From the NCBI RefSeq assembly GCF_003151135.1, contig NZ_QEQK01000001.1:62001-126000 (forward strand): a stretch of 64,000 nucleotides of DNA, written 5' to 3'. The notes beneath the pieces were generated by a model, which had not been told where the DNA came from, ran no database searches, and worked only from the letters and a program-made list of their open reading frames with translations. Below are positions 36,863-45,917 of the stretch, piece after piece. Position 1 is the stretch's first letter. Every line of letters begins with the position of its first letter. Source of the DNA: Abyssibacter profundi. GTDB lineage: Bacteria; Pseudomonadota; Gammaproteobacteria; Nevskiales; OUC007. A program made the position numbers and the translations under genes.

Positions 36863-37690
36863 ATGAGTCATTGGATTGTCGGGGATCTGCAGGGTTGCTA
36901 CGACGATTTCATGCGCCTGCTGGAACACATCCAATTTGATCCAGCCAGCGACCGACTTTGGATTGCAGGTGACCTCGTGAATCGGGGCCCCGACTCGCTG
37001 CAAACCCTGCGGGCGGTCTACAACCTACGGGCGCAAGTCGACTGCGTCCTGGGCAATCACGACCTGCACTTGCTGGCGCAAGCCTTCGGCGTTGCGCCCA
37101 AAGCCCAGCCCGACCTGGTTCCGATTCTGGAGGCGGCCGATGGCGACGCGCTACTGCAATGGCTGGCGAGTCGACCGCTCGCCATTCACCTCCCCGCCTT
37201 TAACACCCTGATCGTGCATGCCGGTGTGTACCGGGACTGGTCGGTGGACGAAGTGCTCGCCCATGCCCGAACAGTGCAGTCGCAATTGCTGGGGGAGGGC
37301 CGCTCAGCGTTTCTCTCCGCCATGTACGGCAACGAACCAGACCACTGGGACCCGGCGCATCAAGAGGCGGACAGACTGAGGCTCATCGTGAATTGTCTGA
37401 CGCGCATGCGCTTCTGTCGCCCCGACGGGCGCCTGGACCTGTCCGCCAAGGGACAGCCCGGCACAGACCAGTCTGCCGTTCCATGGTTTGCTGTGGCGGG
37501 ACGTCGCAGCCGTGACACCCAAATCGTGTTCGGCCATTGGTCAACCCTAGGCACGGTCCGCTGGCCGGAGCACAACGTCGTTGGCCTGGATACCGGCTGC
37601 GTCTGGGGCGGCTCGCTCACAGCACTGCGCCTGGAAGACGGTCACCTGGCCTCGGTGTCCTGTCCTTTGCACCGACAACCGGGCGACTAG
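36863..37690 (+). CDS. apaH: Symmetrical bis(5'-nucleosyl)-tetraphosphatase
   Basis: ApaH splits Ap4A into two ADP and also removes Np4 caps from bacterial RNA. The 275 residues match. Calcineurin-like metal motifs are visible: GDLQGCYDDF, GDLVNRGPDSLQTL, GNHDLHLLAQA and, near the end, FGHWSTLG followed by LDTGCVWGGSLTALRLED. A good ribosome binding site (AAGGGAAG) precedes the ATG. In many relatives apaH is in the surA-pdxA-rsmA-apaG operon; here it stands alone, divergent from flp with 142 bp between, and ends in a strong hairpin. Confidence 0.96.
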   Translation: MSHWIVGDLQGCYDDFMRLLEHIQFDPASDRLWIAGDLVNRGPDSLQTLRAVYNLRAQVDCVLGNHDLHLLAQAFGVAPKAQPDLVPILEAADGDALLQWLASRPLAIHLPAFNTLIVHAGVYRDWSVDEVLAHARTVQSQLLGEGRSAFLSAMYGNEPDHWDPAHQEADRLRLIVNCLTRMRFCRPDGRLDLSAKGQPGTDQSAVPWFAVAGRRSRDTQIVFGHWSTLGTVRWPEHNVVGLDTGCVWGGSLTALRLEDGHLASVSCPLHRQPGD

Positions 37691-37691
37691 A

Positions 37692-37726
37692 ACCAACAAC
37701 GCCCGGACGAGCCGGGCGTTGTTGGT
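37692..37726. terminator. Perfect 15-bp hairpin between convergent apaH and RND gene
   Basis: Arms 37692-37706 and 37712-37726 pair perfectly around a five-base loop, starting one base after the apaH stop. A short T-rich stretch lies in the distal arm, but no T run follows. It can serve both convergent genes. Confidence 0.6.
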
Positions 37727-37739
37727 CTAACGGCAAGCG

Positions 37740-40313
37740 CTAGTGACTGGTAAGCCCCGTCTTGGCCGCGCTCTCCTTGGTGACAAGGAAATGGGCTAGC
37801 GCAGGCATCACCAGAATGGCCCCGAACATGTTCGCGGTGAACATGAAGACCAGCAGAATGCCCATATCGGCCTGGAACTGCAGGGCGGAGAATAGCCAGG
37901 TCCCCACGCCCAGCCCCAGCGCGACACCGGTAAACACCACGGCCTTACCGGTCTGTGACAGCGTCCGGTAGAACGACTCTTCCAGCGTCATACCGCGATT
38001 CACGCCATCGGCGAGCTGACTGTAGACATAAATCCCGTAGTCCACGCCAATCCCCACGGCCAGCGCGACCACCGGCAGCGTCGCCACCTTCAGACCGATA
38101 CCCAGCTGCGCCATCACGGCATAGGCCATCACCGAGACGAGCGACAGCGGCAGCACGACACAAAGCACGCCGGAGATCGATCGGAACGACAGCCACAGGA
38201 AGGTCACGACCACGACGTACACCCAGAACACCACCTGGATTTCCTGGGCTTCGACCACCTCATTGGTGGCAGCCATCACACCGACGTTCCCGGACGCCAG
38301 CGCAAAGTTCACCGGACAGAACTGCTCCATCGCGGCGAACTCGTCCTCGACTTCCCCGTAGCGCGTGTTCAGCGCTTCCAGTTCCTCGGCGCGCGTGGCG
38401 TTGGGCTCCGCGGTCTGCAATGCGGCGAGATTGTCGCGTTCCATGCGCATACGGCCCAACTGATCACGCTTGGCGCTTTTCTCGGCACAGTACTCGCGCG
38501 TGACCTCGGGATGCTCCTCGTAGAAAGCCTCCCGATTGGCCTCGTTAAACGCTTTGACCGCATCGGTGATGGTATGGATCGTCGTCGCCTTGTGATCCTT
38601 GGTGAAGATCAGCACCGGCATGGCCGAGCAATCCGGGTTCAGCAGGCCCGACGAGGTATCCACCGGCGTGATCGCCTGCACGATGACATAGCGGTTGCGA
38701 GGCAAGACCCGCCAGGCCAATGAGCCTTCATTCCAGCCCGCGTTGATGATTTTGGCGACCTGCGGCAGCGAGATAACCGACTGGACCTCATCCGTGAGAT
38801 TGCTCATCTCCCAGGCGAACCGGTCGATGGTTTCCATCTGCTCGTAGCGAATACAGGCTTCGGGGGCCGTTTCGGCAATGACTTTGAGGATATCCACGCC
38901 GATGGAGAAATTATCGACGATCGCCCGTGAATCCTGGTTATAGCGCGAATCCGGCCGCAACTCCGGCACGCCAGCCTGCGAATCACCCACCAGCAGGTCG
39001 TCGTACTTCCAGATCGACCACCCCAGCAGGATTGAGCAGATCAGCAGGGTCACGATCGCCGGGGTACGGCGTGTGTTCTTGGCAATCAGGCGCCATAGGC
39101 CATCGCCAAACCGATCACGAACGGCCTGCTTGCGCTTGAACTCCTCGACGTTCCCGATTTTGATCCAGGTCAGCCAGATCGGCATCATCACCTTGTTGGT
39201 CACGATGATCGCGGCCACACCAAAGGCGGCGTTGAGCGACATCTCACGAATAATGTCGATCGGAATCAGGTAGATCGTTGCAAAGCCCGCCACATCGGTG
39301 ATCAGGGCGGTGGTGCCAGGAATCGCAAGGCGCCGGAAGGTCTGCAGCGATGCATCAAAGCTGTCACGTCCGTTATGCGCGACCTCTGCCACCCAGGCGT
39401 TGGCGTACTGCACACCATGCGAGACCGACACCGACAACACCAGGAACGGCACGAGAATCGCAAACGGGTCCAATCCGTAGCCGAATAGTCTGAGCAGACC
39501 GAACTCCCAGATCACGGCCACGATAGAACAGACCAAGGGCAGGACCGCCAGCTTGAACGAGCCGGTGTAGAACCACAGCAGCACCAGCGTCATCAGCAAT
39601 GTCAGCAGGAAGAAGCCCACCACTTCCAGCGTTGCATCGGTGACATCGCCCACCACCTTGGCGAAACCGATGATGTGGATCTTGATGTTCTCGGTTTCGT
39701 AGGTTTTACGGATCTCTTCAAGCTGGTGCGACACCTTGCGGTAGTCGAGCTTCTCGCCGGTAATCGGGTCGAACTCGAGCAGCTCGGCATTGACCATCGC
39801 CCCGGTCTGATCCTGCGTCACCAGACGTCCGATAATGCCGGCCTTGCCGACATTGGTCTTGATCAGGTCGAACATCTCCTCATTGGGCTGGTATTCGGCC
39901 GGGATGACGTTGCCACCCGCGAATCCGCCCTCGACCACCTCGGTGTAACGCACATCCGGCGTGAACAGCGAGGACACACGAGAGCGATCCACCCCCGGGA
40001 TGAAGAAGACCTCATCGGTCACCTTGCGCAGCGTATCGAGGAACTCTTCGTTGTAGAGCTCCCCCTCTTCCTGGATGAGCGCCACCTTGATGAGGTTGCC
40101 GCCTCCGAAGGCGGATTGGTACTGCTTCAGCACCTTCATGTACGGATGTTGAAGCGGGATCGACTTCTCGAAACCGGCGTCTGGCTTGATCAGCGCCGCC
40201 TGATAACCGAAGAAAGCCGTGAGCAGCACCAGCACCAACATGCCGAGGCCGCGACGAGCGTAGACGAGGGGTTCAACGACTCGAAGAATGTCGTCGGTAG
40301 TGATCATTCGCAT
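37740..40313 (-). CDS. RND-superfamily exporter (MMPL/HAE3-like) of the DUF1302 cluster
   Basis: The 857-residue protein has the duplicated RND plan: helix 1 near residue 25, a large periplasmic loop, helices near 215-400, a second loop (about 450-680), and the last six-helix block to 845. The second loop contains an unusual charged coiled-coil-like stretch (RDQLGRMRMERDNLAALQ). It is probably driven by the proton gradient and moves a hydrophobic substrate through or from the inner membrane. AGGAA lies seven bases ahead of the ATG. It is the last gene of a four-gene run with YCF48-like, DUF1329 and DUF1302 genes. Substrate unknown; generic drug efflux is less likely because there is no adaptor or TolC gene. 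Confidence 0.88.
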   Translation of the reverse strand: MRMITTDDILRVVEPLVYARRGLGMLVLVLLTAFFGYQAALIKPDAGFEKSIPLQHPYMKVLKQYQSAFGGGNLIKVALIQEEGELYNEEFLDTLRKVTDEVFFIPGVDRSRVSSLFTPDVRYTEVVEGGFAGGNVIPAEYQPNEEMFDLIKTNVGKAGIIGRLVTQDQTGAMVNAELLEFDPITGEKLDYRKVSHQLEEIRKTYETENIKIHIIGFAKVVGDVTDATLEVVGFFLLTLLMTLVLLWFYTGSFKLAVLPLVCSIVAVIWEFGLLRLFGYGLDPFAILVPFLVLSVSVSHGVQYANAWVAEVAHNGRDSFDASLQTFRRLAIPGTTALITDVAGFATIYLIPIDIIREMSLNAAFGVAAIIVTNKVMMPIWLTWIKIGNVEEFKRKQAVRDRFGDGLWRLIAKNTRRTPAIVTLLICSILLGWSIWKYDDLLVGDSQAGVPELRPDSRYNQDSRAIVDNFSIGVDILKVIAETAPEACIRYEQMETIDRFAWEMSNLTDEVQSVISLPQVAKIINAGWNEGSLAWRVLPRNRYVIVQAITPVDTSSGLLNPDCSAMPVLIFTKDHKATTIHTITDAVKAFNEANREAFYEEHPEVTREYCAEKSAKRDQLGRMRMERDNLAALQTAEPNATRAEELEALNTRYGEVEDEFAAMEQFCPVNFALASGNVGVMAATNEVVEAQEIQVVFWVYVVVVTFLWLSFRSISGVLCVVLPLSLVSVMAYAVMAQLGIGLKVATLPVVALAVGIGVDYGIYVYSQLADGVNRGMTLEESFYRTLSQTGKAVVFTGVALGLGVGTWLFSALQFQADMGILLVFMFTANMFGAILVMPALAHFLVTKESAAKTGLTSH

Positions 40314-40352
40314 GGGGAATTCCTTTAGGGCGCGCCGATTGGCCGTCGTCGA

Positions 40353-41294
40353 CTAGCGAAGCTCGATGATGTGACTGCCGCGGTCACCCACGGCCAGAAG
40401 ACGCCCGTTATTCACGAGCACGCTGTTGAGGCTGACACCCACGCCGTTAGGCAGGCGCTCCATGGCACGGCCGTTGTTGACGGTTTTCAGCACCGTGCCA
40501 TTCAAACCGACGATGACCGCACCGCCGCCTGGCAGGGCAGCGCCGCCCAGCAGGGTCTGACCGGTCCCTGTCTCGACCTGGGTCCAGACAATGTCCTCAG
40601 CCGAGGTCGTCCAGTACGCATTGCCGCGTAGACCGATGATCATAAAGCCGGCATCACCGAAGGGAACGGCATCGAAGTACGAGCCCGCATAGGGCGACGG
40701 CGCCGAGGTCCAGGTTTCACCCGCGTCACTGGATACGGCGACCGTACCGCTTTCGCCAACGATGACCAGATGACCATTATCGAGACGGGTGATGGCGTTG
40801 AAATGCCACTCGTCTTCGCGCACCGGTGTCTCGTGTTCTGTCCAGGTCTGCCCCCCATCCGAGGTTTCGTAAAAGAGGCTGTAGGCGCCGATGGCAAACC
40901 CGCGCTGCGGCGTCAGGAACAGCACGTCGAGAAACGGGCGCTCCAACTCAGGTTCAAAGTTTTGCAAGGACCAAGTCTGCCCGCCGTCGTCGGTATGCAC
41001 GATGACGGCATCGTGGCCAACGGCCCAGCCATGCTCGTCATCCGCAAAGGTGACGGCGGTTAGCGTTGCCCGTGTCGGCACCTCGGCCTGCACCCAGTCA
41101 TGGCCATCCAAAGAGGCCAGCACATGGCCACGTTCCCCGACGGCGACAAACCGGGGGCCCGCGTTAACGGCATCGAGCAACAGGCTTTCCGAGGCCAGCG
41201 GCATCATCTGCGCCGGGTGATTGTCAATCTCAGCGGCGTTGGCCAGCCCGGTTGCGGCCAAGACGGCCGCCAGGGCAACGGTGCATCGCACCAT
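40353..41294 (-). CDS. Secreted YCF48-like beta-propeller protein
   Basis: The 313-residue protein has a signal peptide (MVRCTVALAAVLAATGLANA) and then repeated YCF48/BNR-type blades. Repeats of the form GWAVGHDAVIVHTDDGGQTW, RGFAIGAYSLFYETSDGGQTW and GTVAVSSDAGETW recur every 40-50 residues. The related plant and cyanobacterial protein helps assemble photosystem II, but bacterial homologues such as this are periplasmic and typically encoded with an RND pump. The ATG at 41294 was chosen: AAGGAGA lies ahead; a GTG 14 codons upstream would extend the signal unnaturally. It may serve as a periplasmic adaptor between the pump and the DUF1329/DUF1302 proteins (inference). Confidence 0.85.
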   Translation of the reverse strand: MVRCTVALAAVLAATGLANAAEIDNHPAQMMPLASESLLLDAVNAGPRFVAVGERGHVLASLDGHDWVQAEVPTRATLTAVTFADDEHGWAVGHDAVIVHTDDGGQTWSLQNFEPELERPFLDVLFLTPQRGFAIGAYSLFYETSDGGQTWTEHETPVREDEWHFNAITRLDNGHLVIVGESGTVAVSSDAGETWTSAPSPYAGSYFDAVPFGDAGFMIIGLRGNAYWTTSAEDIVWTQVETGTGQTLLGGAALPGGGAVIVGLNGTVLKTVNNGRAMERLPNGVGVSLNSVLVNNGRLLAVGDRGSHIIELR

Positions 41295-41359
41295 AGTGTG
41301 TCTCCTTTGTCCGCGTGTGCGCCGCACTGCGCCCACGATCCTGCAAACCGAGCTAAGTG

Positions 41360-42715
41360 TTAACGACGTGCGAGCTTCTTGACGTTGGACGGGTTGAAGT
41401 AGGTTTCCCAGTCCACGTCGATCGAATAAGTCTCGTCGTCTTCGTTGTTCATTGCCTGCACCAGATACCGATTCGCAAGCAGGTCGTAAACCGATTCAAG
41501 CACCGGTGCCAAGTACGGCACATCGTAGGCCATTGCGGTATGGCTTTCCTGAACACGCCACAGCTCATCACGCTTGTCGTAGATATCCACCGCAACAATC
41601 TGCCACGAGTCTTCGTCCACGTAGAACGTGCGCCGCTTGTAGATGTGGCTGGTACCGGCCTTAAGCGTGGCATCGACAATCCAGACGCGGTGCAACTCGT
41701 AGCGCGTCAAATCCTGATCGATATGCCCACGCTGGATGATGTCATCGTAGTCGTACTCGTCCGAATGAATCTTGTAGCTATTGTAGGGCGCGTAGATTTC
41801 AGTCTTGCCCACCAGCTTCCAGTCGTAACGATCCATGGCACCGTTGAAGGTGTCCGTCTGGTCGTTGGTTCTCAGGCCGTCAGAGCCAGTGCCGGGATTG
41901 TCGTAAGCCACGTTGGGCGCACGTCGCAAACGACGCTGGCCCGGGTTGTACAACCAGGCAGCACGCGGCTCCCTAAGCTGGTCCATGGTTTCGTGCACCA
42001 GCAGGATCTGACCGGCCAGACGCGGCGGCTCGGTCGTCACCTGGAGGAAATACAACAACACGTTATCCAGATCTTCCGGCTCGATACCGGGCTGGCTGTA
42101 CCGGAAGGTCACATCCTCACGGAGCTTGACGAGGTTATACGCACCACTGGATGTCACGGCCGCCTGATTGTTCCACCGGCGCACGGAAAAGTCGCGATAG
42201 CGCGTCTTGTGGTTCCAGATGACCTCATGGCCGTTCTTGGGAATCGGAAACGGCACGCCGGTCACAGCGCCGGTCACCGTATCGCCACCGCCGCTTAACT
42301 CCGCGTTGAGCGCGTTTTCCTTGGTGGCGTCGTAGATGAACTGCGGATTGGCGAAGGTCCGCCGGGTTTCGTACACCGGCATGACATAGGTTTCCGGGTA
42401 ACGCTCGAACAGGGCGAGCTGGCCCACCGTCAGCTTGTCTCGGTACTCGTCGAGGTTGTCGGCGGTGATGACGAACTGCGGCTTGTCGTCAGGGAACGGG
42501 TCGGTGTATCGACGACCCGCCCCCTTGTATGACCGTGGAGCTTCCTGGAGCCCGCCCTCCCAAGGCGGCAAACCCAGGGCCTCATCGCCCGCCTGGACGG
42601 CACCGACCGGTGTCAGCGACTTGCTAAGCTCGTCGGCTTCTTCCTGGGAGACGCCGGCAGTCGCCGCCCCTACGCTAAGGCCACCCATGGCCAAGCCTGC
42701 GATCCAGTGACGCAT
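41360..42715 (-). CDS. DUF1329 protein, LolA-like periplasmic carrier
   Basis: The 451-residue protein has a signal peptide (MRHWIAGLAMGGLSVGAATA) and the family opening SQEEADELSKSLTPVGA. Characteristic blocks include YRDKLTVGQLALFERYPETYVMPVY, PNVAYDNPGTGSDGLRTNDQ and RTFYVDEDSWQIVAVDIYDKRDELWRVQE in part. DUF1329 is related to the outer-membrane lipoprotein-sorting (LolA/LolB) fold, which shelters lipid chains, so a periplasmic lipid-like carrier role is plausible. GGGGAG precedes the ATG. It lies 49 bases after the DUF1302 gene and 65 before the YCF48-like gene. Function is not established for the family. Confidence 0.88.
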   Translation of the reverse strand: MRHWIAGLAMGGLSVGAATAGVSQEEADELSKSLTPVGAVQAGDEALGLPPWEGGLQEAPRSYKGAGRRYTDPFPDDKPQFVITADNLDEYRDKLTVGQLALFERYPETYVMPVYETRRTFANPQFIYDATKENALNAELSGGGDTVTGAVTGVPFPIPKNGHEVIWNHKTRYRDFSVRRWNNQAAVTSSGAYNLVKLREDVTFRYSQPGIEPEDLDNVLLYFLQVTTEPPRLAGQILLVHETMDQLREPRAAWLYNPGQRRLRRAPNVAYDNPGTGSDGLRTNDQTDTFNGAMDRYDWKLVGKTEIYAPYNSYKIHSDEYDYDDIIQRGHIDQDLTRYELHRVWIVDATLKAGTSHIYKRRTFYVDEDSWQIVAVDIYDKRDELWRVQESHTAMAYDVPYLAPVLESVYDLLANRYLVQAMNNEDDETYSIDVDWETYFNPSNVKKLARR

Positions 42716-42764
42716 GCAATCTCCCCTTATCGCGCCCGCGGCGCTGTTGTTATATCGATTGAGA

Positions 42765-45011
42765 CTAGAACGTGTAACCGAGATAAACCGACACGTTGTC
42801 CCTGTCTCGACGCGAGTTGTAGTCCGACCCGCCGGTGAACGTGGTCAGCCGCACTTCGCCGATCCACTTGTTCAGATAATCGAAGCGCAGCCCCGTCAGG
42901 ATCTGCTTGTTGCCTTCGACGAAGTTCTGCCCCAGACCCGGCGCGATGCCGTTGACGTCCCAGAAGAAGCCCAGCAGCGGCTCGATGTTGGCGCCGAACA
43001 AGGCGTTCTGGTAGCGGAACAACGCCACGGCGCGGATACCCCATGAGAAACGCGTCGGGAATTGATCCAGCGGCTGAGCGGTCGGGTTCTGTCGGCACGT
43101 ATCGTCACAGACACCCAGGTTGGCGCTATCGAAGCCGTTCGTCGTGCTGTCAGCACCAACCGAGGCGTGGGTATTCACTTCGGCCCCATTGAACTGCAAT
43201 TCGCTCAGCTCTGGCATGTCTGGGAACAACGTCCCGCCGAACTCGAAGATGCCGATGATCTGCGAGGCATCAAACCAGTTCGCACCACCCCAGGTATTCA
43301 GCAGTGTGAACTGCATCTGGTGGACCTTCTGGGGCTCCCAACCGCGGATGTAGTAGTTCTCCACACCATCCATGGTGCCGTCGGGATCCACCGGATTATC
43401 ACGATAAAGCGTGTTCACGAAGTCCGGAACCGCTGCACGACGACCTGGCACCGTGGCCACGCCCGGAATCTCGATCGAGTTCTCCGGGAAGGCTGGCTGC
43501 AGGGCTGCGTAGACCAGATCGGTCGAGTGCACCTGGGTGGGCAGGTTTTCGCGGAAGGAATACTCGCCCGAGAACGCCAGATCACCCACGGTGGTGTTGA
43601 ACGAGAAACCGTAGAGCTTGATGTCTTCCGGATACTCCACGAACAGCTGCAGCGTATCGACCGGCAGGGCGCTGTCGCCGCCAGCGGCAATGAAGCCGTT
43701 GCAGTCGATGGCCGCTTCCAAGGCCGTGGTGCTGCTGCCGCTGATGCAGGTGGGGTCCGCCGCATAGGCGGACACGCTTGGAATGCGGGCATGGTAGTTG
43801 GAGTAATACAACGCCAGTTCGGTGCCGTTGTTCAGCCAGCTGGCGAAGTACTTCAGCGCCACACCATACTGACCATCGTCCTTGGGACGCACGTCATCGA
43901 CTCGCATCACGGTGCGGCCTGAATCGGTCAAGGCGCCGGACGAATCATTGGCGCTGTTGTCCGCAGACGAATAAATATTCTCCGGATCTTCTGGCGCCTT
44001 AGAGAAGGACAGCATGGCGTAGGTTCCGCCTGCGCCCACGGTATCGCTAACCGAGAAGAAGGTGCCCACGGGGTCGGCAATCGCCGGCTTCCACTCGTAC
44101 TGGTAGAAGGCCTCCATGAACAGGTCGGCGGTCAAGTCGGTGCTAATGAAAGCCATGCCCACGGCCTGGAACGCTTCTTCCAGCTGGAAGCCCGGTAGGC
44201 GAGCACGCACGCCATGCGGCGGATTCACCGCGTTGATGCTGTTGAAGACCAGCGCGGTGGACTCACCCCAGTTCACACCCTGGCGGCCGACGCGCAAGAG
44301 AATCTCGCGATCACCAAAGAACGGCAGGTAACCACTGACGTGGTAGCTCGACCAATCGAAGCTGGACCCTGCCAGACGATCCACGGCGGCCGGCCGCGGC
44401 GTGGAGGCAGGCTGCAAGGTCGTATCCGGATGCGTTTGGTCGAAATTGACGGAATCGGCGTCGAACAAAAAGATCGGGTTGGCGTAGAAGCTCAGCGAGC
44501 CACCAATCGGGAACGGCATGTCAAAGCTGATCTCCGAGTTCAGCTTCACCGCAGCCGACACGACATCGCCCTTGTCGTAGTTCAGGTTGCCGTTGTCCGA
44601 GTTCGGCGAAAACGACCCCGGAGCAGCAACGAATTCCTCGTTGGCGTCGGCGAACCGGGGATCATTCGATTCTGCGGTCGCCGAACAGGCGCCGTTGATC
44701 GCACCGGGTTCGTAGGTCAACGGACCGGCGGCGTCCGGATTACCGGTTCGGTTGGTCCGAACACAAAGGCCGGGATTCAGGTTGGACTTGCCGATCAGGT
44801 GTTGCGCCCGATCCTGCACACGCCAAGCGGCGCCGGCGGTCAGCAAGCTATCGACACTGCCCTCGAACGGACCGATCTCGAACTGGACTGCGGTGGCCGT
44901 GGAGCTCACCCCCACCAGCATCGCTGCCGCACTGCCCAGTAGTGCACTACGCACGGACGGCATACACCACTTAGCGCGCTTGGTCGCACGCACAACATTC
45001 AACATCGCCAT
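42765..45011 (-). CDS. DUF1302 predicted outer-membrane protein
   Basis: At 748 residues this matches the DUF1302 family. A signal peptide with a long charged n-region (hydrophobic part SALLGSAAAMLVGVSSTATA) is followed by FEIGPFEGSVDSLLTAGAAWRVQ and blocks such as LRVGRQGVNWGESTALVFNSINAVNP, which recall outer-membrane beta-barrel proteins. The chain ends with alternating aromatic residues in VSVYLGYTF, a typical barrel C-terminus. It is the first gene of the cluster and has its own 174-bp leader with a hairpin and a possible promoter. It probably forms the outer-membrane end of the export route (inference). Confidence 0.87.
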   Translation of the reverse strand: MAMLNVVRATKRAKWCMPSVRSALLGSAAAMLVGVSSTATAVQFEIGPFEGSVDSLLTAGAAWRVQDRAQHLIGKSNLNPGLCVRTNRTGNPDAAGPLTYEPGAINGACSATAESNDPRFADANEEFVAAPGSFSPNSDNGNLNYDKGDVVSAAVKLNSEISFDMPFPIGGSLSFYANPIFLFDADSVNFDQTHPDTTLQPASTPRPAAVDRLAGSSFDWSSYHVSGYLPFFGDREILLRVGRQGVNWGESTALVFNSINAVNPPHGVRARLPGFQLEEAFQAVGMAFISTDLTADLFMEAFYQYEWKPAIADPVGTFFSVSDTVGAGGTYAMLSFSKAPEDPENIYSSADNSANDSSGALTDSGRTVMRVDDVRPKDDGQYGVALKYFASWLNNGTELALYYSNYHARIPSVSAYAADPTCISGSSTTALEAAIDCNGFIAAGGDSALPVDTLQLFVEYPEDIKLYGFSFNTTVGDLAFSGEYSFRENLPTQVHSTDLVYAALQPAFPENSIEIPGVATVPGRRAAVPDFVNTLYRDNPVDPDGTMDGVENYYIRGWEPQKVHQMQFTLLNTWGGANWFDASQIIGIFEFGGTLFPDMPELSELQFNGAEVNTHASVGADSTTNGFDSANLGVCDDTCRQNPTAQPLDQFPTRFSWGIRAVALFRYQNALFGANIEPLLGFFWDVNGIAPGLGQNFVEGNKQILTGLRFDYLNKWIGEVRLTTFTGGSDYNSRRDRDNVSVYLGYTF

Positions 45012-45093
45012 GGATCGTCATCCCCCGAAAGGCGTTTTCTTGTCCCGGCTCCACCTCTCCTTGGCGGACCCCAACCGGGCCGGACGCTTCATA

Positions 45094-45121
45094 GGGGCTG
45101 CCTGCTCTCCTCTGCAGCCCC
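45094..45121. promoter_or_regulatory. Hairpin in the DUF1302 leader
   Basis: Perfect eight-base arms GGGGCTGC and GCAGCCCC (45094-45101 and 45114-45121) lie just downstream of the putative promoter on the minus strand. The structure would be near the 5' end of the mRNA, where it could stabilise the transcript or mark a regulator site. Confidence 0.4.
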
Positions 45122-45125
45122 GCCT

Positions 45126-45154
45126 AATATTCTCGGCGGTATTTAAGCAGACAA
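45126..45154 (-). promoter_or_regulatory. Putative promoter of the DUF1302 cluster
   Basis: On the minus strand TTGTCT (45154-45149) and AATATT (45131-45126) are separated by 17 bases, each four of six to consensus, in an AT-rich patch unlike its surroundings. The leader would be about 110 nt. Confidence 0.35.
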
Positions 45155-45185
45155 AAATTCCCACCGCAACGAACACTTAGCGCAT

Positions 45186-45917
45186 CTACTCAATCCAAAT
45201 CGCACAGGCTTGGCGACCCGTTTGCCCCCTGTCACGGCGATAGGAATAAAAGCGCCCGGGGTCGGAATACGTATCAAGGCGGGAATCAAATCCCGCAATA
45301 TCAAGGGCTTCGAGCTGGCGCATGGCGATTGCCGGCAGGTTGGCTTGCCAGTGTCCGGGCCGGGTCTCGACGAAATCCTCTGCCGATCCTGTCGGGGTCG
45401 CGAGCAAACGATCACGCAGCTTGGCATCGACCTCGTAGTGCGCCGCGCGGATGCAGGGACCGATCCAGGCGACCAGCGCCGCGTCAGCGGCCGCGTGTGC
45501 AGCGGCTGCCGCAATCACCCCATCGGCCAAGCCCCGCCAACCCGCATGAACAACCGCCACCCACCGCCGGCGACGACACGCCAGCAGAATGGGAAGACAA
45601 TCGGCTGTCATCACGACCAGCGGTCTGCGCGGCTGGGTCGACACGGCGGCATCGGCAACCGGCACTGCATGTCCGTCCGGTTCCTGCGCCACATTGCGGC
45701 CATGCACTTGTTGCATCCACGCGGGCTGGGCTGGCATGCCACAGGCGACCTGCCAGGCGCGTCGATTCGCGCGCACGGCGGCGTCATCGTCACCGCAGTG
45801 CAGCGCCAGGTTGAGCGACGCGTATGCGCCACGACTGCCGCCACCCGACCGTGTGCTGGCAGCCGCCCGCACCCATGGTGGCGCCGGCCACTGCGGCTGG
45901 ATGACTTCGACGTTCAC
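45186..45917 (-). CDS. pgeF: YfiH/PgeF-family (laccase-domain) protein, peptidoglycan editing factor
   Basis: The family was long called multicopper polyphenol oxidase. It has been shown to act on purine nucleosides and, in E. coli, to prevent mis-incorporation of amino acids into peptidoglycan precursors. The 243 residues contain the zinc-site motifs QQVHG (His), ADCLPILL (Cys) and HAGWRGLADGV (His), and a later GPCIRAAHYEVD. The ATG start overlaps the rluD stop (ATGA), the same pairing as in E. coli. Cytoplasmic. Confidence 0.92.
   Translation of the reverse strand: MNVEVIQPQWPAPPWVRAAASTRSGGGSRGAYASLNLALHCGDDDAAVRANRRAWQVACGMPAQPAWMQQVHGRNVAQEPDGHAVPVADAAVSTQPRRPLVVMTADCLPILLACRRRRWVAVVHAGWRGLADGVIAAAAAHAAADAALVAWIGPCIRAAHYEVDAKLRDRLLATPTGSAEDFVETRPGHWQANLPAIAMRQLEALDIAGFDSRLDTYSDPGRFYSYRRDRGQTGRQACAIWIE

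Noticed and set aside
37740-40313. Reading the RND gene as a multidrug efflux pump
   Set aside because: No membrane-fusion protein or TolC-type gene is nearby; the DUF1302/DUF1329/YCF48 context and MMPL-like layout fit another role.
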